The position numbers were made by a program, and so were the translations under genes. A DNA stretch of 64,000 nucleotides from positions 1-64,000 of the forward strand of contig CAVHYP010000004.1 in NCBI GenBank assembly GCA_963640465.1, read 5' to 3'. The notes under the pieces were generated by a model. It was not told the origin of the DNA. It saw nothing but the letters and a program-made list of their open reading frames with translations, and did not search any database. The stretch is from Colivivens sp963640465. GTDB lineage: Bacteria; Bacteroidota; Bacteroidia; Bacteroidales; Bacteroidaceae. This document shows positions 8,381 to 17,108 of this stretch, one piece after another (position 1 is the first letter of the stretch; every line of letters begins with the position of its first letter).

Positions 8381-8926
8381 TTAATCGTGTTTGTTGAAAT
8401 AATCTTCTATTTTTTTTACTGCGTAATGAAATGTGGCTTTGAGTGCTCCTACGCTGGTGCCTGTGACGGTGGAGATGTCTTCGTATTTCATCTCATCGAA
8501 GTATTTCATGTTGAACACTGCTTTTTGTTTTGCGGGCAGTGTGTCGATGGCTTTCTGGAGCATGAGTTGTGTTTCGTCGCCGTCGAAATAGGGGTCGCTT
8601 TCCAGTGTATCGGCAATTGTTGTTTCGCCATTGTCGAGTGAAACGATGTTTCTCCGGTGGTTGAGGAATGTGAGGCTTTCGTTGTAAGCTATTTTATAGA
8701 GCCAGGTGGACAGTCTGCATTCTCCTCTGAATGATCCGATGTTTGTCCATGCCTTGATGAAAGTGTTTTGCAGGATGTCGTCGGCATCGTCGTGGTCGAC
8801 CACGAGCCTTCGTATCTGCCAATAGACGGGCTGACTATAGTGGTTTACGATATCCTCGAACGCTTTGCGCTGCGTTTTCGGTTCGCGTAGTCTTTCGAGT
8901 ATATCTTCTTCGTTGTACTTGCCCAT
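8381..8926 (-). CDS. ECF-type RNA polymerase sigma factor
   Basis: A 181-aa sigma-70 family factor of the extracytoplasmic-function class. Region 2 is visible from about residue 20 to 95 (DADDILQNTFIKAWTNIGSFRGECRLSTWLYKIAYNESLTFLNHRR), and region 4 from about 120 to 178 (LPAKQKAVFNMKYFDEMKYEDISTVTGTSVGALKATFHYAVKKI), with a helix-turn-helix for the -35 element. There is no region 1 or 3. It heads a three-gene set with a one-pass membrane protein and a Spy-like periplasmic protein, so it probably serves an envelope-stress response. I see no housekeeping-type promoter directly upstream, which would fit self-regulation, but its target box cannot be defined from one locus. Confidence 0.92.
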   Translation of the reverse strand: MGKYNEEDILERLREPKTQRKAFEDIVNHYSQPVYWQIRRLVVDHDDADDILQNTFIKAWTNIGSFRGECRLSTWLYKIAYNESLTFLNHRRNIVSLDNGETTIADTLESDPYFDGDETQLMLQKAIDTLPAKQKAVFNMKYFDEMKYEDISTVTGTSVGALKATFHYAVKKIEDYFNKHD

Positions 8927-9042
8927 CTATATTCAGAAACCTATGGCTGTTTGCTGTGCCGTGTTGAACCCTGTAGTCTGTTTCTTTGTGTATGGTTGTT
9001 TGGTTCCAACAAATGAGTTTTCTTGTTCTCCTTCCGTTCTGT

Positions 9043-9354
9043 TTATTTCAGACAGATTTTCCTTGCTGTCTTGCCTACTTTGATGATGTAGCATCCTTTG
9101 GGAAGGTTCTCGAGTTCTATTTTCTTGTCTGCACTGTCGATTCTCTGTGTGCTTACTTTTACTCCGGCAAGGTTGTAGATTTCCAAAACCATCTTCTCGG
9201 CATTTTTGATGTGGACGCACGATTCGCTCACTGTGATTGTCACAGTTTGCTGCTCCATCTCTATCTGTGTTTTCTGTTCGTCTTGTGCACAGATGGATTG
9301 GGCTGTTCCGAGCATTGTCATTGCTGTCATGAATATAAGTAACTTTCTCATCAT
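9043..9354 (-). CDS. Small secreted protein with a T9SS type A sorting tail
   Basis: This 103-aa protein is little more than a signal peptide (MMRKLLIFMTAMTMLGTAQSICAQ) and a C-terminal type IX secretion sorting domain. The tail shows the standard pattern: a central LEIYNLAGVKV strand, then ENLPKGCYIIKVGKTARKICLK. There is almost no cargo between them (about 20 residues), so it may be a remnant of a larger secreted protein or a small surface factor. A promoter fits well just upstream (9382-9413). Confidence 0.75.
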   Translation of the reverse strand: MMRKLLIFMTAMTMLGTAQSICAQDEQKTQIEMEQQTVTITVSESCVHIKNAEKMVLEIYNLAGVKVSTQRIDSADKKIELENLPKGCYIIKVGKTARKICLK

Positions 9355-9381
9355 ACGCAGTCGTATTTACACTTTTCATTG

Positions 9382-9413
9382 CAAATGTACGAAGTCTTTT
9401 TGAACTTACCAAA
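9382..9413 (-). promoter_or_regulatory. Promoter of the 9043 gene
   Basis: Read on the minus strand: TTTG (9410-9413), a 20-nt spacer, then TACATTTG (9382-9389). Both halves match the Bacteroidetes primary-sigma promoter. It lies 28 nt before the start codon. Confidence 0.75.
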
Positions 9414-9521
9414 TATTCGGGCAACTTTTTTGTATTGTTGTTTGATTGTGGGGCTTCCGGTGGTTTTGATGTGCTGGTTTGCTGACTCGGATTTGTCTTC
9501 CGGTAGGGGCTTTTTTGTTTT

Positions 9522-9590
9522 CCAGTCAGAGAAATTTTTTTTTCTGGTCAGAGAAAAATTTTTTCCAGTCAGAGAAATAATCGGGGGTAA
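9522..9590. repeat. 22-bp periodic array, related to that at 39415
   Basis: Three units start at 9522, 9544 and 9565, each with the core CCAGTCAGAGAAA (or CTGGTCAGAGAAA) and an A/T-rich remainder. Spacing is 22 then 21 bp. Read on the opposite strand the units begin TTTCTCTGACTGG, which is the same repeat found at 39415-39502. The stretch 9424-9697 holds no gene that I can support. Confidence 0.8.
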
Positions 9591-9697
9591 AACGATAGCT
9601 AGGTTTTGTTCTTTGACTGAATGGATTTTTCCTTTCGTAACGTGGGGAAATCTGGGTTTTCTTGATGGGAAAAATCGGACATTCTGTGTAAATAAAT

Positions 9698-9724
9698 AAG
9701 GTGTATCGACTGGCGGTACACCTT
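9698..9724. terminator. Terminator of rpsA
   Basis: A perfect 8-bp stem AAGGTGTA / TACACCTT (9698-9705 with 9717-9724) has an 11-nt loop and A/T-rich flanks on both sides. It lies 31 nt past the rpsA stop on the minus strand and could work in both directions. Confidence 0.75.
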
Positions 9725-9755
9725 ATTATATATATAAGAGTTTTCTCGTTGCTGA

Positions 9756-11537
9756 TTATTTCTTTGTCATCTCTGCCTTGAGTGCTGCAAGTGCGTCGAT
9801 GTCACCAAGGGTTGTGCTGGCTGCCTTGTTCTGAATGACAGGTGTGTCGTTCTTCTTTGATGGCTTCTTTGCGTTTGCTTCTTTCTTGTTTGCTCTTGCT
9901 TCTGCGCGCTGTACGTCTTCGAAGATGCGGCTGTGTGAAAGGATTATGCGCTTTGCATCTTTGTTGAACTCGATGACTTTGAACTCGAGTGTTTCGCCGA
10001 GCTGTGCCTGTGATCCGTCTTCCTTGACGAGGTGCTTTGGTGTTGCGAAGCCTTCTACGCCTCCTTCGAGGCTGATGACTGCGCCCTTGTCAACGATTTC
10101 TGTAATCTTTCCTTCGTGGATTGAGTCTGGGGTGAATGTTTCTTCGAACTTGTCCCAAGGATTTTCTTCAATCTGCTTGTGGCCGAGGCTCAGGCGACGG
10201 TTTTCCTTGTCGATGTCGAGTACTTGTACTTCGATTTCTGCGCCAACCTGTGTGAACTCTGATGGGTGCTTGATTTTCTTTGTCCATGAGAGGTCGGAGA
10301 TGTGGATGAGTCCGTCGACTCCTTCTTCGAGTTCTACGAATACGCCGAAGCTTGTGAAGTTGCTTACTTTAGCCTTGTGGTTCGATCCTACTGGGTATTT
10401 CTCTTCGATGTTCTCCCATGGGTCTGGCTTGAGCTGCTTGATGCCGAGTGACATCTTTCTTTCTTCGCGGTCGAGTGTGAGGATTACTGCATCGATTTCG
10501 TCGCCTACTTTCACGAAGTCCTGTGCGCTGTGGAGGTGTGCGCTCCAGCTCATTTCTGAAACGTGGATGAGTCCTTCTACGCCTGGGGCGATTTCTACGA
10601 ATGCTCCGTAGTCGGCGATAACGACTACTTTACCCTTTACGATGTCGCCTACCTTGAGGTTGGCATCGAGTGACTCCCATGGGTGTGGAGTGAGCTGCTT
10701 CAGACCGAGTGCGATGCGCTTCTTCTCTTCGTCGAACGAGAGGATGACAACGTTGATCTTCTGGTCGAGCTGTACGATTTCTTTCGGATCGTTTACGCGG
10801 CCCCATGAAAGGTCGGTGATGTGGATGAGTCCGTCAACACCGCCAAGATCGATGAATACTCCGTATGATGTGATGTTCTTGACAACTCCTTCGAGGATCT
10901 GTCCTTTCTCGAGCTTGCTGATGATTTCTTTTTTCTGCTGCTCGATTTCTGCTTCGATGAGTGCTTTGTGGGAAACGACAACGTTCTTGAAGTCCTGGTT
11001 GATCTTCACGATTCTGAATTCCATTGTCTTGCCTACAAATGTATCGTAGTCGTGGATTGGCTTCACGTCGATCTGGCTGCCTGGGAGGAATGCTTCTGTA
11101 CCGAGTACGTCGACAATCATACCACCCTTTGTGCGGCACTTGATGAAGCCCTTTACGATTTCGTCGCTGTCATAGGCTGCTGTTACGCGATCCCATGAGC
11201 GAGCCTGGCGTGCTTTTTTGTGTGAAAGACTGAGCTGGCCTTTCTTGTCTTCCTGGTTCTCGATGTAGACTTCCACTGTGTCGCCTATAGCGAGTTCTGG
11301 GTTGTAGCGGAATTCATTGCGTGAGATGATTCCCTCTGACTTGTAGCCGATGTTTACGACAACTTCACGGTCGTTGATGGCTGTAACTGTTCCTTCAACT
11401 ACTTCGTTGTCGGTGATGTTGTTCAGTGTGCTTTCGTAAGCCTTGATTTCGGCTTCCTTGTCAGTCACTTTCTTGCCATGCTCGAATGATTCCCAGTCGA
11501 AATCTTCCAGCGGTTGGATGTTCTTTGTTTCTGTCAT
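9756..11537 (-). CDS. rpsA: 30S ribosomal protein S1
   Basis: S1 helps the small ribosomal subunit bind mRNA, which matters in Bacteroidetes because most genes lack a strong Shine-Dalgarno sequence. The 593-aa protein consists of six S1/OB-fold RNA-binding domains. The repeated signature G.V..I..YGAFVE(I/L)..GV.GLIH(V/I)S(E/D)(M/L)SW is clear in the third to fifth domains, for example VDGLIHITDLSWGRVNDP and VEGLIHVSEMSWSAH. The first two domains are more divergent, as usual. The C-terminal 55 residues are basic, alanine-rich and probably disordered. It is transcribed alone, from the promoter at 11639-11668 to the terminator at 9698-9724. Confidence 0.97.
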   Translation of the reverse strand: MTETKNIQPLEDFDWESFEHGKKVTDKEAEIKAYESTLNNITDNEVVEGTVTAINDREVVVNIGYKSEGIISRNEFRYNPELAIGDTVEVYIENQEDKKGQLSLSHKKARQARSWDRVTAAYDSDEIVKGFIKCRTKGGMIVDVLGTEAFLPGSQIDVKPIHDYDTFVGKTMEFRIVKINQDFKNVVVSHKALIEAEIEQQKKEIISKLEKGQILEGVVKNITSYGVFIDLGGVDGLIHITDLSWGRVNDPKEIVQLDQKINVVILSFDEEKKRIALGLKQLTPHPWESLDANLKVGDIVKGKVVVIADYGAFVEIAPGVEGLIHVSEMSWSAHLHSAQDFVKVGDEIDAVILTLDREERKMSLGIKQLKPDPWENIEEKYPVGSNHKAKVSNFTSFGVFVELEEGVDGLIHISDLSWTKKIKHPSEFTQVGAEIEVQVLDIDKENRRLSLGHKQIEENPWDKFEETFTPDSIHEGKITEIVDKGAVISLEGGVEGFATPKHLVKEDGSQAQLGETLEFKVIEFNKDAKRIILSHSRIFEDVQRAEARANKKEANAKKPSKKNDTPVIQNKAASTTLGDIDALAALKAEMTKK

Positions 11538-11638
11538 AAAATTAAAAATGTTTTTTCTTTTGACATGTTAGACATTATGTTGTTTACAAACGTTTGACCT
11601 CCCTACGCACCTACGCACGGGCGTACGAAAATCGGGTG

Positions 11639-11668
11639 CAAAGGTACGCAATTTATTTTACATGGCAA
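11639..11668 (-). promoter_or_regulatory. Promoter of rpsA
   Basis: On the minus strand the -7 box is TACCTTTG (11639-11646), preceded after 18 nt by TTGC (11665-11668), a partial -33 element. The leader of about 95 nt contains a repeated GTGCGTAG phrase and AAACGTTT. Ribosomal protein leaders are often autoregulatory, but I cannot show that here. Confidence 0.65.
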
Positions 11669-11781
11669 TCTTTTCCTCTGTTTATTTTCCGGTTTGGCTG
11701 TTCGGGTGCGGCTCTGAGGCAAGAAATAGGCTCAGCGGAGGATTTTGTTGGACATGAATGAGAAAAAAAGACGGGGAAAAT

Positions 11782-11812
11782 TTTGCGGTTACATTTATTT
11801 GTACTAAATTTG
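11782..11812 (+). promoter_or_regulatory. Promoter of rho
   Basis: TTTG (11782-11785), a 19-nt spacer and TAAATTTG (11805-11812) match the Bacteroidetes promoter well. Transcription would start near 11819, leaving a long leader of about 190 nt before the rho start codon. Confidence 0.75.
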
Positions 11813-11818
11813 CAGCGG

Positions 11819-12009
11819 ATTTGGGGGCAACACCCCGAAATCAATTCCAAACAAGAAACGGTTTTTATTGAAGAGAGGTTGCCACTGGGCGTGGATGCAG
11901 TGCATGGATTGAGTTTTGCACCTATATTTATAATGTGTATGAACTTTTGCCTTGAAGCAAAACAGTCTTGCCAGCCTCACCTCCCTGACGTAAAGCAAAA
12001 TATAGACTG
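11819..12009 (+). promoter_or_regulatory. Long rho leader with two hairpins
   Basis: The untranslated leader holds GGGG-CAACA-CCCC (11824-11836) at its very start and a perfect TTTTGC-CTTGAA-GCAAAA stem (11945-11962). E. coli rho is controlled by Rho-dependent attenuation in its leader, so a similar role is plausible. This is inferred from length and position only. Confidence 0.4.
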
Positions 12010-14160
12010 ATGAACAGTAAAGCAACTTTACAGGAAAAGAGCCTGGAGGAAATTCAGGCGATAGCCGCTGAATACGGCATAAACAGTAATAAGAAAGATC
12101 GCAACGACTTGATTTACGAAATACTTGACTATGAGGCTTCAAACGCCGCTGCGCAGAAGGCAACTGCAGAGAAACCCCGCAAGCGCGGCAGGATAAAGAC
12201 TGTCGACCATGTGTATTCGGCAAGCCAGGACAAGACGAAGAAAATTGACAAGCAGACAACAGTGATGTCCGACGACTCTTTGTTCAACGACCTTTCGTTT
12301 GAAGAAAAAGAAATGCTGAACGAACTCCCGGCGGAGAACGCCAGCAACAATGAAAATACAGCGATGCCAACTACAGGCCGCAAGCGCGGACGCCCACGCA
12401 AGAACCAGCTGCCCGAGACAGAGTCTCTGGCTGCCAAGGCAGAACCATCTGTTTTCGATGCAATAAATACAGAATCCGATGCGGTGAAGGCAGAACCTGC
12501 AACGCTTGATGAACCGATGGCTGCGGCAGAAGAATCGGTTGCGGAAGCTCCGAAGCGCAAGAGAGGTCGCCCACGCAAGAATCCGGTACAGTCTGAAGTG
12601 GAAGCTGCAGATGCGACTGAGACTTCAAAACCAGAAGCATCAAAACCCGAGACAGAGCAGGCTGCGGATACTCAGACTCCAGAATCTGCACTGGAATCAG
12701 CGCGTCCTAAAAGATCTCTGCTTGACTTCGGCAAACCGCAGTTGGCTGGAAACGGCATTTTCAGTCAGGGCTCGGAAAACGGAGCGTCAGAAACTGGTTC
12801 GCAGTCGGAGGGCAGGGCACAGGCCGCTGCCGGCGGAATCTATCCGGACGACGGGTCCGATTTCATCATCATCGAAGACATTCCGAGCGAAGGAAATGTA
12901 CAACGCGATTCGCAGACCAATTTCTATGATAAGTTTGGCGGCGGACAAGGCGCAGCCGATTCTTCCTATGGCCAGACAAACGACAAAGCGTCTGCAGCTT
13001 CAGCCAATGCGGCAATACAGGGTGGGGCACCGGAACCGTACAACTTCAACGACATCATAGAAGTGTCTGGAGTACTCGACCTTTCGGGTGAATTCGGTTT
13101 TCTCCGCAGCTCCGACTACAACTATCTCTCTTCTCCCGACGACATCTACGTCAATCCGTCGCAGGTGAAGCATTACGGACTGAAGACCGGTGACGTGGTG
13201 GAAGGCACCATACGTCCTCCTCGCGAGAACGAGAAGTTCTTCCCACTGATGAGAATAAACAAAATCAACGGATGCGACCCTTCAGTCGTGCGCGACAGAG
13301 TGCCGTTCGAATACCTCACACCGCTGTTCCCTAACGAGAAATTCAAACTCTGCAGCGGACGAAACGACACATCGTCATCACGCATCGTCGATCTCTTCTC
13401 TCCGATAGGAAAAGGACAGCGTGCGCTTATCGTGGCACAGCCAAAGACAGGTAAGACTCTGTTGATGAAAGATATTGCCAATTCCATTGCCCGCAACCAT
13501 CCGGAGGCTTATCTGATGATGCTTCTCATCGACGAACGTCCGGAGGAAGTGACCGACATGGCTCGCACCGTAAATGCCGAAGTCATTGCCTCAACATTCG
13601 ATGCACCTGCAGACAACCACGTGCGGATTGCCAACATCGTGCTGGAGAAAGCAAAGCGAATGGTGGAATGTGGTCACGATGTCGTGATTTTCCTCGACTC
13701 CATCACACGTCTTGCCCGTGCCTACAATACCGTAAGTCCGGCCTCAGGCAAGGTGCTGACCGGTGGTGTCGATGCCAATGCCCTTCAGAAACCAAAGCGT
13801 TTCTTCGGTGCGGCACGAAACATAGAAGGAGGCGGATCGCTCACTATCATTGCAACTGCACTGATTGACACCGGCTCAAAGATGGACGAAGTGATATTCG
13901 AGGAATTCAAGGGAACCGGCAACATGGAGCTCCAGCTCGACCGCACCCTTGCCAACAAGCGCATCTTCCCGGCAGTCAACCTCATCGCATCAAGCACACG
14001 TCGTGACGACTTGCTGCAGGACGACCAGACTCGCCGCTTCATGTGGATAATCCGCAACCACATTGCCGATATGACAAATGTGGAGGCTATGGACACAATC
14101 CTCAAGCACATCGAGCGCACCAGCAACAACGAAGAGTTCCTTGCAACAATGAACGGCTAA
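12010..14160 (+). CDS. rho: Transcription termination factor Rho with a long AT-hook-rich insert
   Basis: Rho is the hexameric RNA helicase that ends untranslated transcripts. The protein is 716 aa (E. coli 419). Residues 1-45 look like the N-terminal Rho domain (LEEIQAIAAEYGI). Residues 46-340 are a low-complexity, Ala/Glu/Ser/Gln-rich region. It carries three AT-hook-like basic motifs: KRGRIK (58-63), RKRGRPRKN (124-132) and KRKRGRPRKN (182-191). The RNA-binding cold-shock domain follows (GVLDLSGEFGFLRSSDYNYL), then the ATPase with Walker A PKTGKT at 478-483 and VIFLDSITRLARAYN. Such inserts are known in Bacteroidales Rho; in B. thetaiotaomicron the disordered region has been linked to condensate formation. 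It stands alone with its own promoter and terminator. Confidence 0.97.
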   Translation: MNSKATLQEKSLEEIQAIAAEYGINSNKKDRNDLIYEILDYEASNAAAQKATAEKPRKRGRIKTVDHVYSASQDKTKKIDKQTTVMSDDSLFNDLSFEEKEMLNELPAENASNNENTAMPTTGRKRGRPRKNQLPETESLAAKAEPSVFDAINTESDAVKAEPATLDEPMAAAEESVAEAPKRKRGRPRKNPVQSEVEAADATETSKPEASKPETEQAADTQTPESALESARPKRSLLDFGKPQLAGNGIFSQGSENGASETGSQSEGRAQAAAGGIYPDDGSDFIIIEDIPSEGNVQRDSQTNFYDKFGGGQGAADSSYGQTNDKASAASANAAIQGGAPEPYNFNDIIEVSGVLDLSGEFGFLRSSDYNYLSSPDDIYVNPSQVKHYGLKTGDVVEGTIRPPRENEKFFPLMRINKINGCDPSVVRDRVPFEYLTPLFPNEKFKLCSGRNDTSSSRIVDLFSPIGKGQRALIVAQPKTGKTLLMKDIANSIARNHPEAYLMMLLIDERPEEVTDMARTVNAEVIASTFDAPADNHVRIANIVLEKAKRMVECGHDVVIFLDSITRLARAYNTVSPASGKVLTGGVDANALQKPKRFFGAARNIEGGGSLTIIATALIDTGSKMDEVIFEEFKGTGNMELQLDRTLANKRIFPAVNLIASSTRRDDLLQDDQTRRFMWIIRNHIADMTNVEAMDTILKHIERTSNNEEFLATMNG

Positions 14161-14256
14161 TCGGCTGGGCTGATTAAGGGCTTGTACCACGACCAAAACG
14201 GAATTGTATCGGTATGAAACAGAACCGGTATAATAAAACTACATAAGTAAATAAAT

Positions 14257-14289
14257 ATAGGCGCGTCATTTTTCGGATGATGCGCCTAT
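14257..14289. terminator. Terminator of rho
   Basis: The stem ATAGGCGC-TCAT / ATGA-GCGCCTAT (14257-14269 with 14277-14289) has a short T-rich loop and lies about 100 nt after the rho stop codon. Flanking A/T-rich sequence would let it serve the convergent gene too. Confidence 0.7.
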
Positions 14290-14298
14290 TGAATCTCT

Positions 14299-14412
14299 CG
14301 TTCTTTGGTTTATTGTCACTCTTGTTCTTTGACTTATTGTCACTCTCGCATTGATTGTTCTGTCTTGTTCTTTGAGTTATTGTCATTTTTGCATTGATTG
14401 CTCGGCCCTACT
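14299..14412. repeat. Degenerate short-period array between rho and the 14435 gene
   Basis: Alternating phrases GTTCTTTG.(C/G/T)TTATTGTCA and GCATTGATTG recur through this convergent gap. Unit starts are about 24, 22, 21 and 24 nt apart, averaging near 22 bp. It is less regular than the other arrays in the window. Confidence 0.55.
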
Positions 14413-14434
14413 CTGTTATCTCGCTTCTGCAGTC

Positions 14435-15055
14435 TCAGTCAACGAGTTTTTTGAAAATCTCCTTCACGTCTCTGCCTGCATGTTTTGCTTCCTCCATCTT
14501 CTGACCGTTGGCAATTGCCTCTTCCATCTCTGGTGGAGTGTAAGTCTTTCCGTTGATTCGTCTCACCACACCTTTCGTGTAGCATGGTGTGCCGTTGGAG
14601 TTGAAATAACTCATATATTCCTCTTTCTCTCCTTCCTTATAGTTGCTGCTCTCAAACTTCTTGGAAGCATAAATCAACATTTCGGTCCGATTGTCGAAAA
14701 GGAATTCTTCATTGTAGCGTTGTGAGTTGATGTTGTACGTAAGCCTCACGAAGTAAAGTTTCCATTCGTTCTTGTTGCCGACAGGTGAATAGTAGAATTC
14801 ATATCTCTTGATTTGCGTGCGTCCTTCGGCAGTCACTTTTCTGATGTCGATTGCCATGGAATTGTTGGTTTCGTTGTTCATCTGACTTTCTTCCACCCAT
14901 CTCACACTTTCCTGATATTGTTGGTGGATGCTGTCGATTCTGGTCTGCTGATTTTTGGTCTGGGCATTGGCTGTGATTGTCATGACGCACAGTGCTGCGC
15001 CGATAATCGCCGATGATGAAAATCTCTTGGGGCTTGTCCTGAAAATTGCTTTCAT
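14435..15055 (-). CDS. Secreted protein of unknown function
   Basis: This 206-aa protein has a basic N-terminus and signal peptide (MKAIFRTSPKRFSSSAIIGAALCVMTITANA). After a helical segment (NQQTRIDSIHQQYQESVRW) there is a beta-rich domain with many Tyr and Asn residues (YEFYYSP, LYFVRLTYN, EEFLFDNRTEMLIYASKKFE). It ends in a charged helix. I do not recognise the family. I chose the ATG at 15053-15055 because the -7 box TACCTTTG at 15081-15088 (minus strand) lies just upstream and would exclude the longer reading from 15139. It is divergently oriented to glnS and convergent with rho. Confidence 0.6.
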   Translation of the reverse strand: MKAIFRTSPKRFSSSAIIGAALCVMTITANAQTKNQQTRIDSIHQQYQESVRWVEESQMNNETNNSMAIDIRKVTAEGRTQIKRYEFYYSPVGNKNEWKLYFVRLTYNINSQRYNEEFLFDNRTEMLIYASKKFESSNYKEGEKEEYMSYFNSNGTPCYTKGVVRRINGKTYTPPEMEEAIANGQKMEEAKHAGRDVKEIFKKLVD

Positions 15056-15080
15056 ATGCTTTGGTATAATCTCTTTTGTG

Positions 15081-15088
15081 CAAAGGTA
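15081..15088 (-). promoter_or_regulatory. -7 box of the 14435 gene
   Basis: Minus-strand TACCTTTG, 25 nt before the chosen ATG. The -33 half is weak (a TTG about 22 nt upstream). It decides the start of the downstream gene. Confidence 0.55.
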
Positions 15089-15140
15089 GATGAAATAAAT
15101 GTTCGGACCACAACTTTCATCGATTTTTTGCAGCGTCATA

Positions 15141-15170
15141 TTGTAGATTGGTGATAATTTCGTATCTTTG
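15141..15170 (+). promoter_or_regulatory. Promoter of glnS
   Basis: TTG (15141-15143), a 19-nt spacer, then TATCTTTG (15163-15170) followed by C. The predicted start near 15177 leaves a leader of about 43 nt to the ATG at 15220. Confidence 0.7.
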
Positions 15171-15219
15171 CATCTAATAATGTAGCGTGTTTAATAACAT
15201 TGAAATCAAAGACAATACA

Positions 15220-16947
15220 ATGAACATAGAAGAGAAGGAAGGACCAAAAGCGGAATCCGTAAGTTTTGTAGAGGAATTAGTAAGGAACGACCTTGAAGAA
15301 GGAAAGAACGGTGGCAGACTGCAAACCCGTTTCCCTCCTGAGCCGAACGGATATTTGCATATAGGACATGCAAAGGCAATATGCATGGATTTCGGTATCG
15401 CTGAAAAGTACGGCGGTATCTGCAACCTGCGTTTCGATGACACCAATCCTTCTAAAGAGGATGTGGAGTATGTCGATTCCATAATGGAGGACATCAAATG
15501 GCTCGGATTCAAGTGGGGCAACGTGTATTATGCATCCGATTATTTCCAGCAGCTGTATGACTTTGCCATACGTCTGATAAAGGAAGGCAAAGCATATATC
15601 GACGAACAGACATCTGACGAGATTGCTGCCCAGAAAGGAACACCCACGCAGGCAGGAACAAACAGCCCGTTCCGTGACCGTCCGATTGAGGAAAACCTCG
15701 ATCTCTTCGAGAAGATGAACCGTGGAGAGATTGCAGAAGGAGCAATGGTTCTGCGTGCAAAGATTGACATGGCACACACCAACATGCTGTTCCGCGACCC
15801 GATAATCTACAGAGTGAAGCATGTGCCCCATCATCGTACCGGAACCAAGTGGCACGTCTATCCGAACTATGATTTCGCACACGGACAGAGCGATTTCTTC
15901 GAGGGAGTGACACACAGCATCTGTACACTAGAGTTTGTTCCCCACCGTCCGCTGTATGACTATTTCATCGACGAACTGAAAGAAAACAAAGACCTCAACG
16001 ACAACCGTCCGCGACAGATTGAGTTCAACCGATTGAATCTGACCTACACCATGATGTCGAAGCGCAAACTGCTGGCTCTGGTACAGGAAGGCATCGTCAA
16101 CGGATGGGACGACCCGCGCATGCCGACTATCTGTGGAATGCGGCGCCGTGGCTATAGTCCCGAGTCCATCCGCAACTTCGTGAAGATGATAGGCTACACC
16201 AAGTACGATGCACTCAACGACTATGCAATGCTTGAGGCAGCAGTGAGAGATGACCTCAACAAGAAAGCAACACGCGTGGCAGCAGTGCTCGACCCAGTGA
16301 AGCTTATAATAACCAACTATCCCGAGGGGAAGACCGAAATCCTCGATGCCATCGACAATCCCGAAGACGAGCAGTCGAAGACACATAAAGTGACATTCAG
16401 CCGCGAACTTTGGATTGAGCGTGATGACTTCATGGAAGATGCACCGAAGAAATTCTTCCGTCTTGGTCCGGGAAAGGAAGTCCGCCTGAAGAACAGTTAT
16501 ATCATCAAGTGTAAGGAAACCGACTGCTGCAAGAAAGATGCAGACGGAAATATCGTGGAAATCTATGCCGACTACATACCGGAGACAAAGACCGGAGAGG
16601 CAAATGCCAATATGAAGATCAAAGGAAAAACCATCCACTGGGTAAGTTGCGGTCATTGCGAGAAAGCCGAGGTACGACTCTACGACCGTCTCTTCATGGT
16701 TGAGAATCCAGCTGCCGAGGCAGAATCCACCGGCAAGGATTTCCGTGAACTCATCAATCCCGATTCGTTGAAAGTAAAGGACTGTTACGTGGAACCATAT
16801 CTGAAGGAATTCAAACCACTCGATTATCTGCAGTTCCAGCGCATCGGTTACTTCACGCTCGACAAAGACTCAACACCCGATCATCTGGTATTCAACCAGA
16901 CAGTGGGACTGAAGGACAACTGGGCGAAATCAAGCAAACAAGGTTAG
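15220..16947 (+). CDS. glnS: Glutaminyl-tRNA synthetase
   Basis: This enzyme charges tRNA-Gln with glutamine in the cytoplasm. It is a class I synthetase of 575 aa. The HIGH-type motif is seen as PPEPNGYLHIGHAKA, and the KMSKS-type motif as MMSKRKLL. The GlnRS-specific phrase RFDDTNPSKE and the two C-terminal beta-barrels (from about residue 340) confirm GlnRS rather than GluRS. A GTG at 15187 would extend it by 11 residues, but it lies only about 10 nt from the predicted transcript start, so I prefer the ATG at 15220. A 22-bp repeat array begins 10 nt after the stop codon. Confidence 0.96.
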   Translation: MNIEEKEGPKAESVSFVEELVRNDLEEGKNGGRLQTRFPPEPNGYLHIGHAKAICMDFGIAEKYGGICNLRFDDTNPSKEDVEYVDSIMEDIKWLGFKWGNVYYASDYFQQLYDFAIRLIKEGKAYIDEQTSDEIAAQKGTPTQAGTNSPFRDRPIEENLDLFEKMNRGEIAEGAMVLRAKIDMAHTNMLFRDPIIYRVKHVPHHRTGTKWHVYPNYDFAHGQSDFFEGVTHSICTLEFVPHRPLYDYFIDELKENKDLNDNRPRQIEFNRLNLTYTMMSKRKLLALVQEGIVNGWDDPRMPTICGMRRRGYSPESIRNFVKMIGYTKYDALNDYAMLEAAVRDDLNKKATRVAAVLDPVKLIITNYPEGKTEILDAIDNPEDEQSKTHKVTFSRELWIERDDFMEDAPKKFFRLGPGKEVRLKNSYIIKCKETDCCKKDADGNIVEIYADYIPETKTGEANANMKIKGKTIHWVSCGHCEKAEVRLYDRLFMVENPAAEAESTGKDFRELINPDSLKVKDCYVEPYLKEFKPLDYLQFQRIGYFTLDKDSTPDHLVFNQTVGLKDNWAKSSKQG

Positions 16948-16957
16948 AACCGCAGGA

Positions 16958-17045
16958 ACAAGAATTGCATCAAGCAAGGACAAGAATTGCATCAAGCAAG
17001 GACAAGATTTGCATCAAGCAAGGACAAGATTTGCATCACTCATAT
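16958..17045. repeat. 22-bp periodic array after glnS
   Basis: Four units of exactly 22 bp start at 16958, 16980, 17002 and 17024. Each reads ACAAGAATTGCATCAAGC or ACAAGATTTGCATCAAGC and ends AAGG (the last ends differently). It lies in the 161-nt gap between glnS and the TPR gene, which are on the same strand. Confidence 0.9.
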
Positions 17046-17108
17046 ACAAATGACAGCATCAAGCGGATGCAGCTGTAGAACTACGCAGAAATAATCACAC
17101 ATTATTGA

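Noticed and set aside
11783..12010. A 75-aa frame in the rho leader
   Set aside because: Begins inside the promoter, before the predicted transcript start, so it would not be translated as written.
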